64,000 nt of DNA from NCBI GenBank assembly GCA_040388375.1, contig JAZKBU010000001.1:1-64000 (forward strand). The letters are read 5' to 3'. The notes beneath the pieces are model-generated. The model was given only the letters and a program-made list of their open reading frames with translations, was not told the DNA's origin and searched no databases. How positions within the stretch are numbered: the stretch's first letter is position 1; each line of letters starts with the position of its first letter. Position numbers and translations under genes: made by a program. Of the stretch, positions 48,154-56,298 are shown one piece after another. Origin of the DNA: Bacteroidota bacterium (GTDB taxonomy: Bacteria > Bacteroidota > Bacteroidia > UKL13-3).

Positions 48154-49380
48154 TTATCTGTCAAAAATAGATATACAAATCTTTTGGGGTGCTTGCTCTA
48201 ATAAATCTTTCCTTTTGTGATGGAGTTGTTTTAAGCTATACCCAAGTGGGTAAACTTCTGCATTACTTGACATTTTAACATACTTTTTTTCACTCCATGC
48301 ATAAGTACCCTCTATTAAATACTCGCAGTAATTCTCTTTATTAAATATAAATGTATTATCCCCTAGCTTCGTATTATAATACTCAATAAAATTGCTTAAA
48401 TAAGTCCTATCAGTAAATATAAATTGCCCTGTTACACTATCTCGTTTCCATAAATCAAGTAATCGACATTCAACATGCTCACTTTTCCCATCATTATAAG
48501 AAATTATAAATGTGTTTTCATCAACTGCAATAGCTTTTTCTAATAAGCCCGAATTAAAAAAATATTCAGAGCCATACCTCATAAAGCTAGACATTCCTTT
48601 TTTATATTCTTTTCTTACCAGCGTAGAATCAAACTTGTTTTTAAACGGTTTAAAATCCTTTACGGTTTGAAGTAAATTAAGCCCTGTATCATATATATCA
48701 AAACTATAATTATAGTTTTGTGCTACTATAATGTTTTTCTCTAATAAAGTAATTGGTTCTATTGAAATATGAGTTAACTCTATATTGGTTATGTGTGGGT
48801 GTATAGCTTTAATTATTTTATGGGTTTGTAAATCCATTAAAGCAATTTCGGTTTTTACAACTTCATGGAATGGATTTGTTGAATTGTAGGCTTTTGTTAA
48901 TATTAAACGCTCACCGTATAGTTTTAAGTTTTCGTATTTTATGTTAATGTCTAAATCATGTTTAGTTAGTTTGTTATTAGTGTAGTTATAATGAAACAAA
49001 TTATCTTCAATTAATACTACTAAATTATCTTGGTTAACATCATAATCATTTATTATTAACCTATCATCTAGCATAATATCATTTAGGTTTGGTATAATAA
49101 TATATTGCTTAGTAATACTTTTAGTATTCACGTTTATTTTAGTTAAATAAAACGTGTCTAAATGCAAGTTTCTATCATAATAATTGATATAAAAAGTATC
49201 GTTCTCAAGCCTTGTTTTTATTTTACTACTTCGTGCATCTGAACCCAAATCATTTAAAAACAAAATACTATCTAATTTAGCCATTTCTGTAAAATGTCTA
49301 ATATTAGACTGCCCAATTGATAGTTTAGATACTACTATAAAAAAAACAAAGCAAAATATATAGCTTTTAAAGTTTCGCAT
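48154..49380 (-). CDS. Secreted protein of unknown function
   Basis: 408 residues; no family recognised. A signal peptide (IFCFVFFIVVSKLSIGQ) then a polar, beta-rich protein with repeated short strands such as LVVLIEDNLFHYNYTNNKLT and KIIKAIHPHITNIELTHISI, which could be a beta-propeller. No T9SS tail and no lipobox. Its start lies at the left edge of the tandem array, so the promoter must be inside or next to the array. AT-rich (few GC-rich codons). Confidence 0.68.
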   Translation of the reverse strand: MRNFKSYIFCFVFFIVVSKLSIGQSNIRHFTEMAKLDSILFLNDLGSDARSSKIKTRLENDTFYINYYDRNLHLDTFYLTKINVNTKSITKQYIIIPNLNDIMLDDRLIINDYDVNQDNLVVLIEDNLFHYNYTNNKLTKHDLDINIKYENLKLYGERLILTKAYNSTNPFHEVVKTEIALMDLQTHKIIKAIHPHITNIELTHISIEPITLLEKNIIVAQNYNYSFDIYDTGLNLLQTVKDFKPFKNKFDSTLVRKEYKKGMSSFMRYGSEYFFNSGLLEKAIAVDENTFIISYNDGKSEHVECRLLDLWKRDSVTGQFIFTDRTYLSNFIEYYNTKLGDNTFIFNKENYCEYLIEGTYAWSEKKYVKMSSNAEVYPLGYSLKQLHHKRKDLLEQAPQKICISIFDR

Positions 49381-49417
49381 TCACGGTGTTTATATTAAGT
49401 GCTAAAATAATAAATTA

Positions 49418-52290
49418 GGTTTTTAAAGTGCAGAGAACAGCAAAAAAGCGCAAAATTGTTCAAAAAATGGCAATTATAATCCAACACATCCGACTTTGGC
49501 GGTGCTGTGCATTAGAAAACATATAGTAACTGAAATAACCACTATAACCGATATTGGCTAGGGTGGTTAAACGGTTTTTTTAAGTGCAAAAAGCAGCAGA
49601 AAATGGCAAAAAAAAGCAAATTCATACCACTAAATCATACTCCAACACATTCAACCTTGGCGGTGTTGTGCATTAAAAATATATAGTAATAAGAGTTACC
49701 ACCATATCCATTATTGGCTAGGGTGGTTAAATTGGTAATTAACCGATTAGTTACCGATGGTTAACCAGTAGTAACCGCTAAATAATACCCCACCACATCC
49801 AACCTTGGCGATGCTGTGCATTAGAAAACATATAGTAATAGAAATTACCACCACATCCGACTTTGGCTAGGGTGGTTAAATGCTAATTAACCGATTAATT
49901 ACCGATAGTTAACCAGTAGTAACCGCTAAATAATACTCTAACACATCCGACTTGGGCGGTGCTGTGAATGAAAAGCATATAGCAACTGGAATAGCCACCA
50001 TATCCAATATTGGCTAGGGCGGTTACATGATATTTAACCGATAGTTAACCAGTAGTAACCGCCAATTGTAACCGCTAAATAACACCCCAACACATCCAAC
50101 CTTGGCGATGCTGTGCATTAAAAACATATAGTAACTAGAATAACCACCACATCCGATATTGGATAGGGTGGTTAAATGGATTTTCAAGTGCAAAAAACAG
50201 CAGAAAACGGCAAAATTTGGCAAAAAACGGTAAATTCATACCACTAAATTATACCCCCACCACATCCGACTTTGGCGATGCTGTGCATTAGAAAACATAT
50301 AGTAACTGAAATTACCACCATATCCAATATTAGCAGGGTGGTTACATTATAATTACCGATTAGTAACCGATAGTTAACCAGTAGTAACCGCCAATTGTAA
50401 CCGCTAAGTAATACTCCAACACATCCGACTTTGGCGGTGCTGTGCATTTGAAAACATATAGTAATTGGAATAACCGCCCCTATCCGATATTGGCTAGGGT
50501 GGTTACACGGTTATTAACCGATTAATTACCGATAGTTAACCAGTTGTAACCGCCACTTGTAACCGCTAAATAATAGTCCAACATATCCGACTTTGGCGGT
50601 GCTGTGCATTAAAAACATATAGTAATTGAAATAACCACTATAGCCGATATTGGCTAGGGTGGTTACACGGTTATTAACCGATTAGTTACCGATAGTTAAC
50701 CACTAGTAACCGCCAATTTAACCGCTAAGTAATAGCCCAACACATCCAACCTTGGCAGTGCTGGTCTTAAAGACATATAGTAATAAGAGTAACCACCATA
50801 TCCGATATTGGCTAGGGCGGTTACATGGCTATTAACCGATTAGTTACCGATAGTTAACCAGTAAATAACCGCCAATTGTAACCGCTAAATTATATCCCAC
50901 CACATCCGACTTTGGCGGTGCTGTGCATTGAAATATATAGTAAATGGAATAACCACTATAGCCGATATTGGCTAGGGTAGTTAAACGGATTTTCAAGTGC
51001 AAAAAACAGCAGAAAACGGCAAAATTTGGCAAAAAATGGCAAATTCATACCGCTAAATTATACCCTAACACATCCGACTTTGGCGGTGCTGGGCATTAGA
51101 AAACATATAGTAACTGAAATAACCACTATAACCGATATTGGCTAGGGTGGTTACACGGTTATTAACCGATTAATTACTGATGGTTAACCAGTAGTAACCG
51201 CCAATTGTAACCGCAAAGTAATAGCCCACCACATCCAACCTTGGCGGTGCTGTGCATTTGAAAACATATAGTAATTGGAATAACCGCCCCTATCCGATAT
51301 TGGCTAGGGTGGTTACATGTTTGTTAACCGATTAGTTACCGATGGTTAACCAGTAGTAACCGCCAATTGTAACCGCAAAAAATATTCCAACACATCCGAC
51401 TTTGGCGGTGGTGTGCATTAGAAAACATATAGTAAGTGAAATAACCACCATATCCGATATTGGCTAGGGCGGTTAAACCGTTTTTCAAAGTGCAAAAAAT
51501 AGCAAATTCAGACCGCTAAATCATGCTCTAGCACATACAACCTTGGCGGTATTGTGCATTAGAAAATATATAGTAACTGGAATTACCACCATATCCGATA
51601 TTGGATAGGGTGGTAACATTATTATTAACCGATAAGTTACCGATAGTTAACCAGTAACCGCCAGTAGTAACCGCTAAATAATACCCCACCACATCCAACA
51701 TTGGCGATGCTATGCATTAGAAAACATATAGCAACTGAAATTACCACTACATCCGATATTGACTAGGGTGGTTACATGATAATTTACCAATTAGTAACCG
51801 ATAGTTAACCAGTAATAATCGCCAATTGTTACCGTTAAATAATAGTCTAACACATCCGACTTTGGCGGTGCTGGCCTTAAAAACATATAGTAATAAGAGT
51901 AACCACCATATCCGATGTTGGTTAGGGCGGTTACATTGCTATTAGCCGATAAGTTACCGATAGTTAACCAGTAGTAACCGCCAATTGTAACCGCTAAATA
52001 ATATCCCACCACATCCAACTTTGGCGGTGCTGTGAATTAGAAAACATATAGTAATAAGAATAACCATTATATCCGATATTGGCTAGGGCGGTTACATGGC
52101 TATTAACCGATTAGTTAACGATAGTTAACCAGTAATAACCGCCAATTGTAACCACTAAATCATACTCCACCACATCCAACTTTGGCGGTGCTGTGCATTA
52201 AAAATATATAGTAATTGAAATGACCATATCTGATATTGGCTAGGGTGGTTAAACCGTTTTTCAAAGTACAAAAAACAGCAAAAAAATAAA
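49418..52290. repeat. Tandem array of 18 units of about 160 bp with two tail types
   Basis: Unit starts (at CCAACACATCC or a variant): 49481, 49642, 49790, 49938, 50087, 50257, 50416, 50578, 50737, 50897, 51065, 51226, 51387, 51528, 51686, 51847, 52006, 52167. Spacing is 141-170 bp, mostly 159-161. Each unit has a head of about 95 bp holding a hairpin (TAACCACC with GGTGGTTA) and then either tail A, with ACCG-type motifs every 10-13 bp, or tail B, with A-tracts about every 10 bp. Tail B ends units 1, 5, 10, 13 and 18; tail A ends the rest. A tail B also opens the array (49418). No conserved reading frame exists, so it is non-coding. Confidence 0.93.
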
Positions 52291-52358
52291 GTTTGCAATG
52301 GTAGGTGCTTAGCCATGTTACAAAAAAGAATAGTTGAGATGTATTTGTTTGATGGTAA

Positions 52359-53072
52359 TTATACAGCCTCTATCATTGCATGGGTTAAATAAATACTTAC
52401 CTTATTGTTTACTTCTTCTAATTCTAAGTTATAGTATATAGCGAGTGCTTGCAATCTGCTTAATACTTCTTTATCCGATACTTTTAATACTACTTCGTTT
52501 GGACTTATAGTAGCATAATCAATATGGTGGTTACTTATAATATCAATTATTTTGGTAATAACGAGTAGTGTTTGTTGGCTAATAATTTGGTCTAAGTTTA
52601 CTACTGCTGGTGCTATAACATGCTTATTAGTTTCATTAATTAGTTTTACATAATTATTTACCACTTCATTAAACCTTAAATCTGTTCTGTTTTCTGCATA
52701 AAATTGTAAGCTAAAGCTTTTCATTTCAAGGTTAATGGTTTCATAAGTATATATTAAATCCATTTCCCACTTTTCATACTCTTCTAAGTTAACTAACTTA
52801 TGCGAGTCAACCATACTCATTAGGTCAACTATATACGATAAATGCTTTTCCGTATAAGTTCTTCGGGTTATGGCTTTCTTTTTATTTTCCAGCTCTTGTT
52901 GCTTTTGTTCGGTTATAAATAGCAGAAGCAAATCGTTATATTTTTTATTTTGTTTTATTTTATAGCTGTTTGTTTTAAATGATAAAATCATCATAAATGC
53001 AAAAAGCAATAAACATATGGCGGTGCCACTTATAAAAACTAAACTAACTGCGTTGCTGATGCTTAAATCCAT
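52359..53072 (-). CDS. Membrane-anchored coiled-coil protein of unknown function
   Basis: 237 residues. One N-terminal TM helix (about 10-32), then a highly charged, helical cytosolic part with a Lys/Glu/Gln-rich coiled coil around 50-70 (FITEQKQQELENKKKAITRR). The overall shape recalls small histidine-kinase-like proteins with a single TM, but no His box or ATP-binding motif is visible. It overlaps the upstream gene by 29 nt, so translational coupling is likely. It is the last gene of the operon and ends just before the tandem array. Confidence 0.68.
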   Translation of the reverse strand: MDLSISNAVSLVFISGTAICLLLFAFMMILSFKTNSYKIKQNKKYNDLLLLFITEQKQQELENKKKAITRRTYTEKHLSYIVDLMSMVDSHKLVNLEEYEKWEMDLIYTYETINLEMKSFSLQFYAENRTDLRFNEVVNNYVKLINETNKHVIAPAVVNLDQIISQQTLLVITKIIDIISNHHIDYATISPNEVVLKVSDKEVLSRLQALAIYYNLELEEVNNKVSIYLTHAMIEAV

Positions 53073-53682
53073 AATGGGTTAAATAATTGTGTAAAGCCAA
53101 AAATAGTGAAATATTAGCCGCTATTCCAAATAAATCATTCAGCATCCAAAACAAATTATTCCATTCTGTTGGTAAACGATTGGCATACATAAATGAACTC
53201 AATGTTATAATATAATAAGTTGAAAAAGCGAGTATTACTAGTATTTCATATAGCTTAGCTGTTTCAAACGTAAGCCATTTATAAGCATGAAAAATACACA
53301 TACACACTATAAAAATACTTTGTGTTACTTTGGCTTCTGACGGGTACAAAGCAGGGTTTTTAATGGCAGCATAAAGCATATATATACTTGTGCAAAACCA
53401 AATTATTAAATAAGGTAATCGGTATTTATTAAACTTAGGTTGTGCTGTAAAATACAAGCAGATTAATAATAGCTCTAAAACACTATGAATGCTTGGTAAT
53501 AATGGATTGCTATAATGAAATTTATTAGCATAAAAAGAAGTGATTTCACCTAAAACAGAAAATAAAATAATAATGGCTAGTAGCTTTACATCTTTTAATA
53601 AAAAATATTTAAACCTACCAACGGCTAAAACAGCCGCTGGTAGTATTGAAAAAATAGAAATATATTTTATAATTAAAAACAC
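53044..53682 (-). CDS. Polytopic membrane protein of unknown function
   Basis: 212 residues with about six to seven TM helices (IFSILPAAVLAVG, LLAIIILFSVLGEITSFY, LLELLLICLYFTAQP, YLIIWFCTSIYMLYAAI, SIFIVCMCIFHAYKW, ILVILAFSTYYIITLSSFMY, LFGIAANISLFLALHNYL). The start is GTG at 53682, four bases from the preceding stop. No family recognised; it resembles the unnamed Bacteroidota membrane proteins seen next to signalling genes. Overlaps the downstream gene by 29 nt. Confidence 0.7.
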   Translation of the reverse strand: MFLIIKYISIFSILPAAVLAVGRFKYFLLKDVKLLAIIILFSVLGEITSFYANKFHYSNPLLPSIHSVLELLLICLYFTAQPKFNKYRLPYLIIWFCTSIYMLYAAIKNPALYPSEAKVTQSIFIVCMCIFHAYKWLTFETAKLYEILVILAFSTYYIITLSSFMYANRLPTEWNNLFWMLNDLFGIAANISLFLALHNYLTHYGFKHQQRS

Positions 53683-53685
53683 TAA

Positions 53686-53994
53686 CTAAGAGTTTAATGG
53701 ATTAGCAGATGAACAACGACTTGGACAAGGTACAGTATAATTAATAGCTAATTCCAACATATCATTTTCTACCGAATTAGCCGCAACTATAATAGGTTTA
53801 ATATTTCCTTCTGCGTCTAATCCGTTATATATACGTAAACCTTTTGCACCCTCTTGGCTTAATAATTGTTTTATCCACTCTTCGCCTACAAAATTGGCTA
53901 TAGGTTGGTTAGGAAATGTAGCTCTAAAATTTTTAGTTAATTGGGCTGCATCTTGAATGCTAATAGGTGCGCCCTCGTTTCCGTTAAATGACAT
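53686..53994 (-). CDS. Small protein with CPxxC-x-S-x-NPLN tail
   Basis: 102 residues. Start MSFNGNEGAPISIQDAAQLT, then KNFRATFPNQPIANFVGEEW, GLRIYNGLDAEGN and the C-terminal tail VPCPSRCSSANPLNS. I recall similar unnamed proteins with a Cys-Pro-x-x-Cys tail and NPLN end in other Bacteroidota, but have no function for them. The two Cys near the end could bind metal, form a disulfide or receive a modification. No signal peptide. Its gene sits between the repressor and the membrane-protein genes of the operon. Confidence 0.75.
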   Translation of the reverse strand: MSFNGNEGAPISIQDAAQLTKNFRATFPNQPIANFVGEEWIKQLLSQEGAKGLRIYNGLDAEGNIKPIIVAANSVENDMLELAINYTVPCPSRCSSANPLNS

Positions 53995-54020
53995 AATAAT
54001 AAATGGTTTTAAGTGAGTGA

Positions 54021-54467
54021 TTAATTGTTTTTTTTATCTTTTATAATTGTCTTATGCAAATGGTGTAAATCGGCAATTATGGTTTTTAGCTCTGCTAATT
54101 TGGTTACTTGGTTTAATGGGTTATTTACCCAATTAGGGTCAAGTAAAGTAAGTTGTTCCTCTAACAGCCTATTGCGTTCCATTTCGGCTATTAGTTTTTG
54201 TTGTAAAGTAAGCAGTTCATTGTTATCAGGACTTTTAAGTATAGTACCATTACCTGTAATCAACCAGTTTAAATCTATTTTCTCAAACTTATTTGCAATA
54301 TCCAATAAAATATCAACTGAGGGTTTTTTGTTTGCATCCCTTAGGCGGTTTATTTTTTCGCTTGAGGCATAGGCAAGGCCATTTATAGCAAAATCGTTTA
54401 TATTTTTATAGCCGTGGGTTTCAGCTATTTGTAAAATACGCTCAAAAAAACTGCTTTTTTTACTCAT
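54021..54467 (-). CDS. XRE-type (phage repressor-like) DNA-binding protein
   Basis: 148 residues. An N-terminal helix-turn-helix domain (about 1-72) of the CI/XRE type common in Bacteroidota: FFERILQIAETHGYKNINDF, ASSEKINRLRDANKKPSVD and NLDWLITGNG-like LNWLITGNGTILK. The rest is a helical tail rich in Leu and Glu, probably for dimerisation. It is the first gene of the operon running to 52359. A perfect 20-bp palindrome lies 13 nt upstream of its start, so autoregulation is likely. Confidence 0.88.
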   Translation of the reverse strand: MSKKSSFFERILQIAETHGYKNINDFAINGLAYASSEKINRLRDANKKPSVDILLDIANKFEKIDLNWLITGNGTILKSPDNNELLTLQQKLIAEMERNRLLEEQLTLLDPNWVNNPLNQVTKLAELKTIIADLHHLHKTIIKDKKNN

Positions 54468-54479
54468 AGGTAGTTTAAA

Positions 54480-54499
54480 TATACAAACATGTTTGTATA
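54480..54499. promoter_or_regulatory. Perfect 20-bp palindrome, candidate XRE operator
   Basis: TATACAAACATGTTTGTATA reads the same on both strands. It lies 13 nt upstream of the XRE gene in the 218-bp divergent promoter region shared with the LytTR gene. It has the size and symmetry of a dimer-repressor operator. Confidence 0.72.
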
Positions 54500-54685
54500 A
54501 ATTTGATTTTACTTATTTAGCAAGCAATATAAGCAAACAAAAACAGCAAAAACAAATTTCAACCCAACTATATAAGCCCCTTTTAGTGCTTATTAAAAAC
54601 ACTTTTTGCAAAAGCGGCTTTGTAAAAACTACTTTAAAAGGGCTTAAACTTAATACCGTATATTAATTTAACCCTTTATCATACT

Positions 54686-55090
54686 ATGAAAAAACTAAGT
54701 ATAGCCCCTACCTTTTTAAGCCCCGAAAATTATATGATAGCCAAACTACCCATAGCTATTGATAACCATTATGTACTACAACCCTTAACACGCATTATTA
54801 GGTTAGAGGCCGATACTTATTGTACTAAAATTGTTACCACAGACAAAACCTATGTGATAGCTAAAAATCTAGGACATTACGAAAAACTATTACCCGAACA
54901 CTCCTTTTTAAGGGTGCATAACAAACACATAGTTAACCTTAACTTTATTCATATAATTAACTGCAAAGGACACTGGTGTGTGGAGTTGGTAGATAAAACA
55001 GTACTCCAAGTATCGGACAAAAAACAACAACTGCTACTACAAAAACTAGGCATAAAAAACGAACCGTTAGCTGCCAAAGCCCAACCATAA
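54686..55090 (+). CDS. LytTR-domain DNA-binding protein
   Basis: 134 residues, essentially one LytTR domain without a receiver: ITRLEADTYCTKIVTTDKTY-like IIRLEADTYCTKIVTTDKTY, LLPEHSFLRVHNKHIVNLNF and VLQVSDKKQQLLLQKLG. LytTR domains bind direct repeats and usually sit behind a receiver. The lack of one means control by expression or by a partner. It is divergent from the XRE gene and upstream of two T9SS-secreted proteins that it may control. Confidence 0.88.
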   Translation: MKKLSIAPTFLSPENYMIAKLPIAIDNHYVLQPLTRIIRLEADTYCTKIVTTDKTYVIAKNLGHYEKLLPEHSFLRVHNKHIVNLNFIHIINCKGHWCVELVDKTVLQVSDKKQQLLLQKLGIKNEPLAAKAQP

Positions 55091-55175
55091 TCTAACGCTA
55101 CCCATCGGTTGGATTTTTTAGTTTAATTGTTTACTTCCGTTTTACTTTGAATGTGTTAATTAAAACCAAACACAA

Positions 55176-56207
55176 ATGAAACACCTAAACAAAACAAACC
55201 CTTGGCTAAGTCGTATTAGCCAAACATGGGCTTTTAGTTTAAAAGCCACTACACTACTTTTACTTATGTTTTGCATTACTACCAGTAAAGCCCAAACTAA
55301 CCCCTGCGGTTGCACCCCTACCAGTACCGTTTATAGTTATACATACAATGACCCAATAAATTGCCCAAATGGTTATATTGATGTGGAATTTACGATGGTA
55401 CAATGTGGCAGCAGCATAGGCATTTTGTTTAACCAAGCGGTAGGTTATAACCCCCTTGCTGCTTATCCTAACAATTTTTATCCTTGTAATTTTCAAGCTG
55501 ATTACAAAGTTGCCCAAGATAAAATTCTAAGCATGTATGGTGCAGGCAATAATATTACATTTACTTATTCGGCTGCTTGCAATGCCGTAGTTGAAATGAA
55601 TTATGGCAATATAACTTGTTACACCTTTCCGCTAGAGGGGCCTCAAACGGGCCAAGCTATACCTTATAACTTAGGTATAGTTAACCAAACGGTAGAGTGT
55701 ACGGGGGTATCGTGCTGCACCACCGAGTGGATTTTTAACGCAACAACCAACCAGTACCACCAAGCCCCTAATTACCCCGTGGTTAATTGTACCAACTCAA
55801 GCCCTGTATTACTTGCTACTTACAAAATGCAGTGTTTAGATAGAAACGGAGTACAACAAAATGTAAAGGGTACGCCAGGAAGAGTTATAGCCCCTTGTTA
55901 TTCGTTTTGCGACCCAGTGAGTGCTGCGGTTATGTTAAAAACAAACATAAACGATAAGTTTCAACCTATACCAGAGCAAACCAATATAACACTTGCACCT
56001 ATTCCTGCTACCAGTGCCGTTACTTTTTCAGATACTAAAAACATCAACAAAATTACTGTTTACGATGTAGAGGGTAAAAAAGTATTGGAGCAAAATACCT
56101 TTGAGGGCAATAGTATTGATATAAGCCAATTAAAAGCAGGCGTACATTTTGTACATGTATTTTTTAACAATGCCTCGCTGCGTACCATTAAAATCATAAA
56201 AGAGTAA
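55176..56207 (+). CDS. Secreted Cys-rich protein with T9SS sorting domain
   Basis: 343 residues. Signal peptide (LLLMFCITTSKAQ) then a Cys-rich central part (NPCGCTPTSTVYSYTYNDPI, NYGNITCYTFPLEGP, GVSCCTTEWIF), unknown in function. The C-terminal 75 residues are a T9SS type A sorting domain (ITLAPIPATSAVTFSDTK, KVLEQNTFEG, HFVHVFFNNASLRTIKIIKE). It is exported by the type IX pathway. It precedes the RCC1-repeat protein, which also has a T9SS tail. Confidence 0.85.
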   Translation: MKHLNKTNPWLSRISQTWAFSLKATTLLLLMFCITTSKAQTNPCGCTPTSTVYSYTYNDPINCPNGYIDVEFTMVQCGSSIGILFNQAVGYNPLAAYPNNFYPCNFQADYKVAQDKILSMYGAGNNITFTYSAACNAVVEMNYGNITCYTFPLEGPQTGQAIPYNLGIVNQTVECTGVSCCTTEWIFNATTNQYHQAPNYPVVNCTNSSPVLLATYKMQCLDRNGVQQNVKGTPGRVIAPCYSFCDPVSAAVMLKTNINDKFQPIPEQTNITLAPIPATSAVTFSDTKNINKITVYDVEGKKVLEQNTFEGNSIDISQLKAGVHFVHVFFNNASLRTIKIIKE

Positions 56208-56233
56208 TTACTACATTTTGCCTTTTAACTGTA

Positions 56234-56262
56234 AAAACAAGCCTGTATAGGCTTGTTTTTGT
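56234..56262 (+). terminator. Terminator after the 343-residue secreted protein gene
   Basis: AAAACAAGCCT (56234-56244) pairs with AGGCTTGTTTT (56249-56259) around GTAT, followed by T residues. Confidence 0.85.
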
Positions 56263-56298
56263 TTTTTGTATTGTATATTCGAATGAAGTAATTTTTAT

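Noticed and set aside
49995-52018. Minus-strand ORFs in the array (50023-50223, 50244-50447, 50844-51032, 51791-52018) with similar peptides such as GYNWRLLLVNYR
   Set aside because: They repeat only because the DNA repeats. Unit lengths are mostly 159-161 bp plus outliers, so the frame is lost between units, and no ORF extends through two full units.
49418-52290. CRISPR array
   Set aside because: Units are about 160 bp, heads and tails are both repeated, and there are no unique spacers or cas genes.
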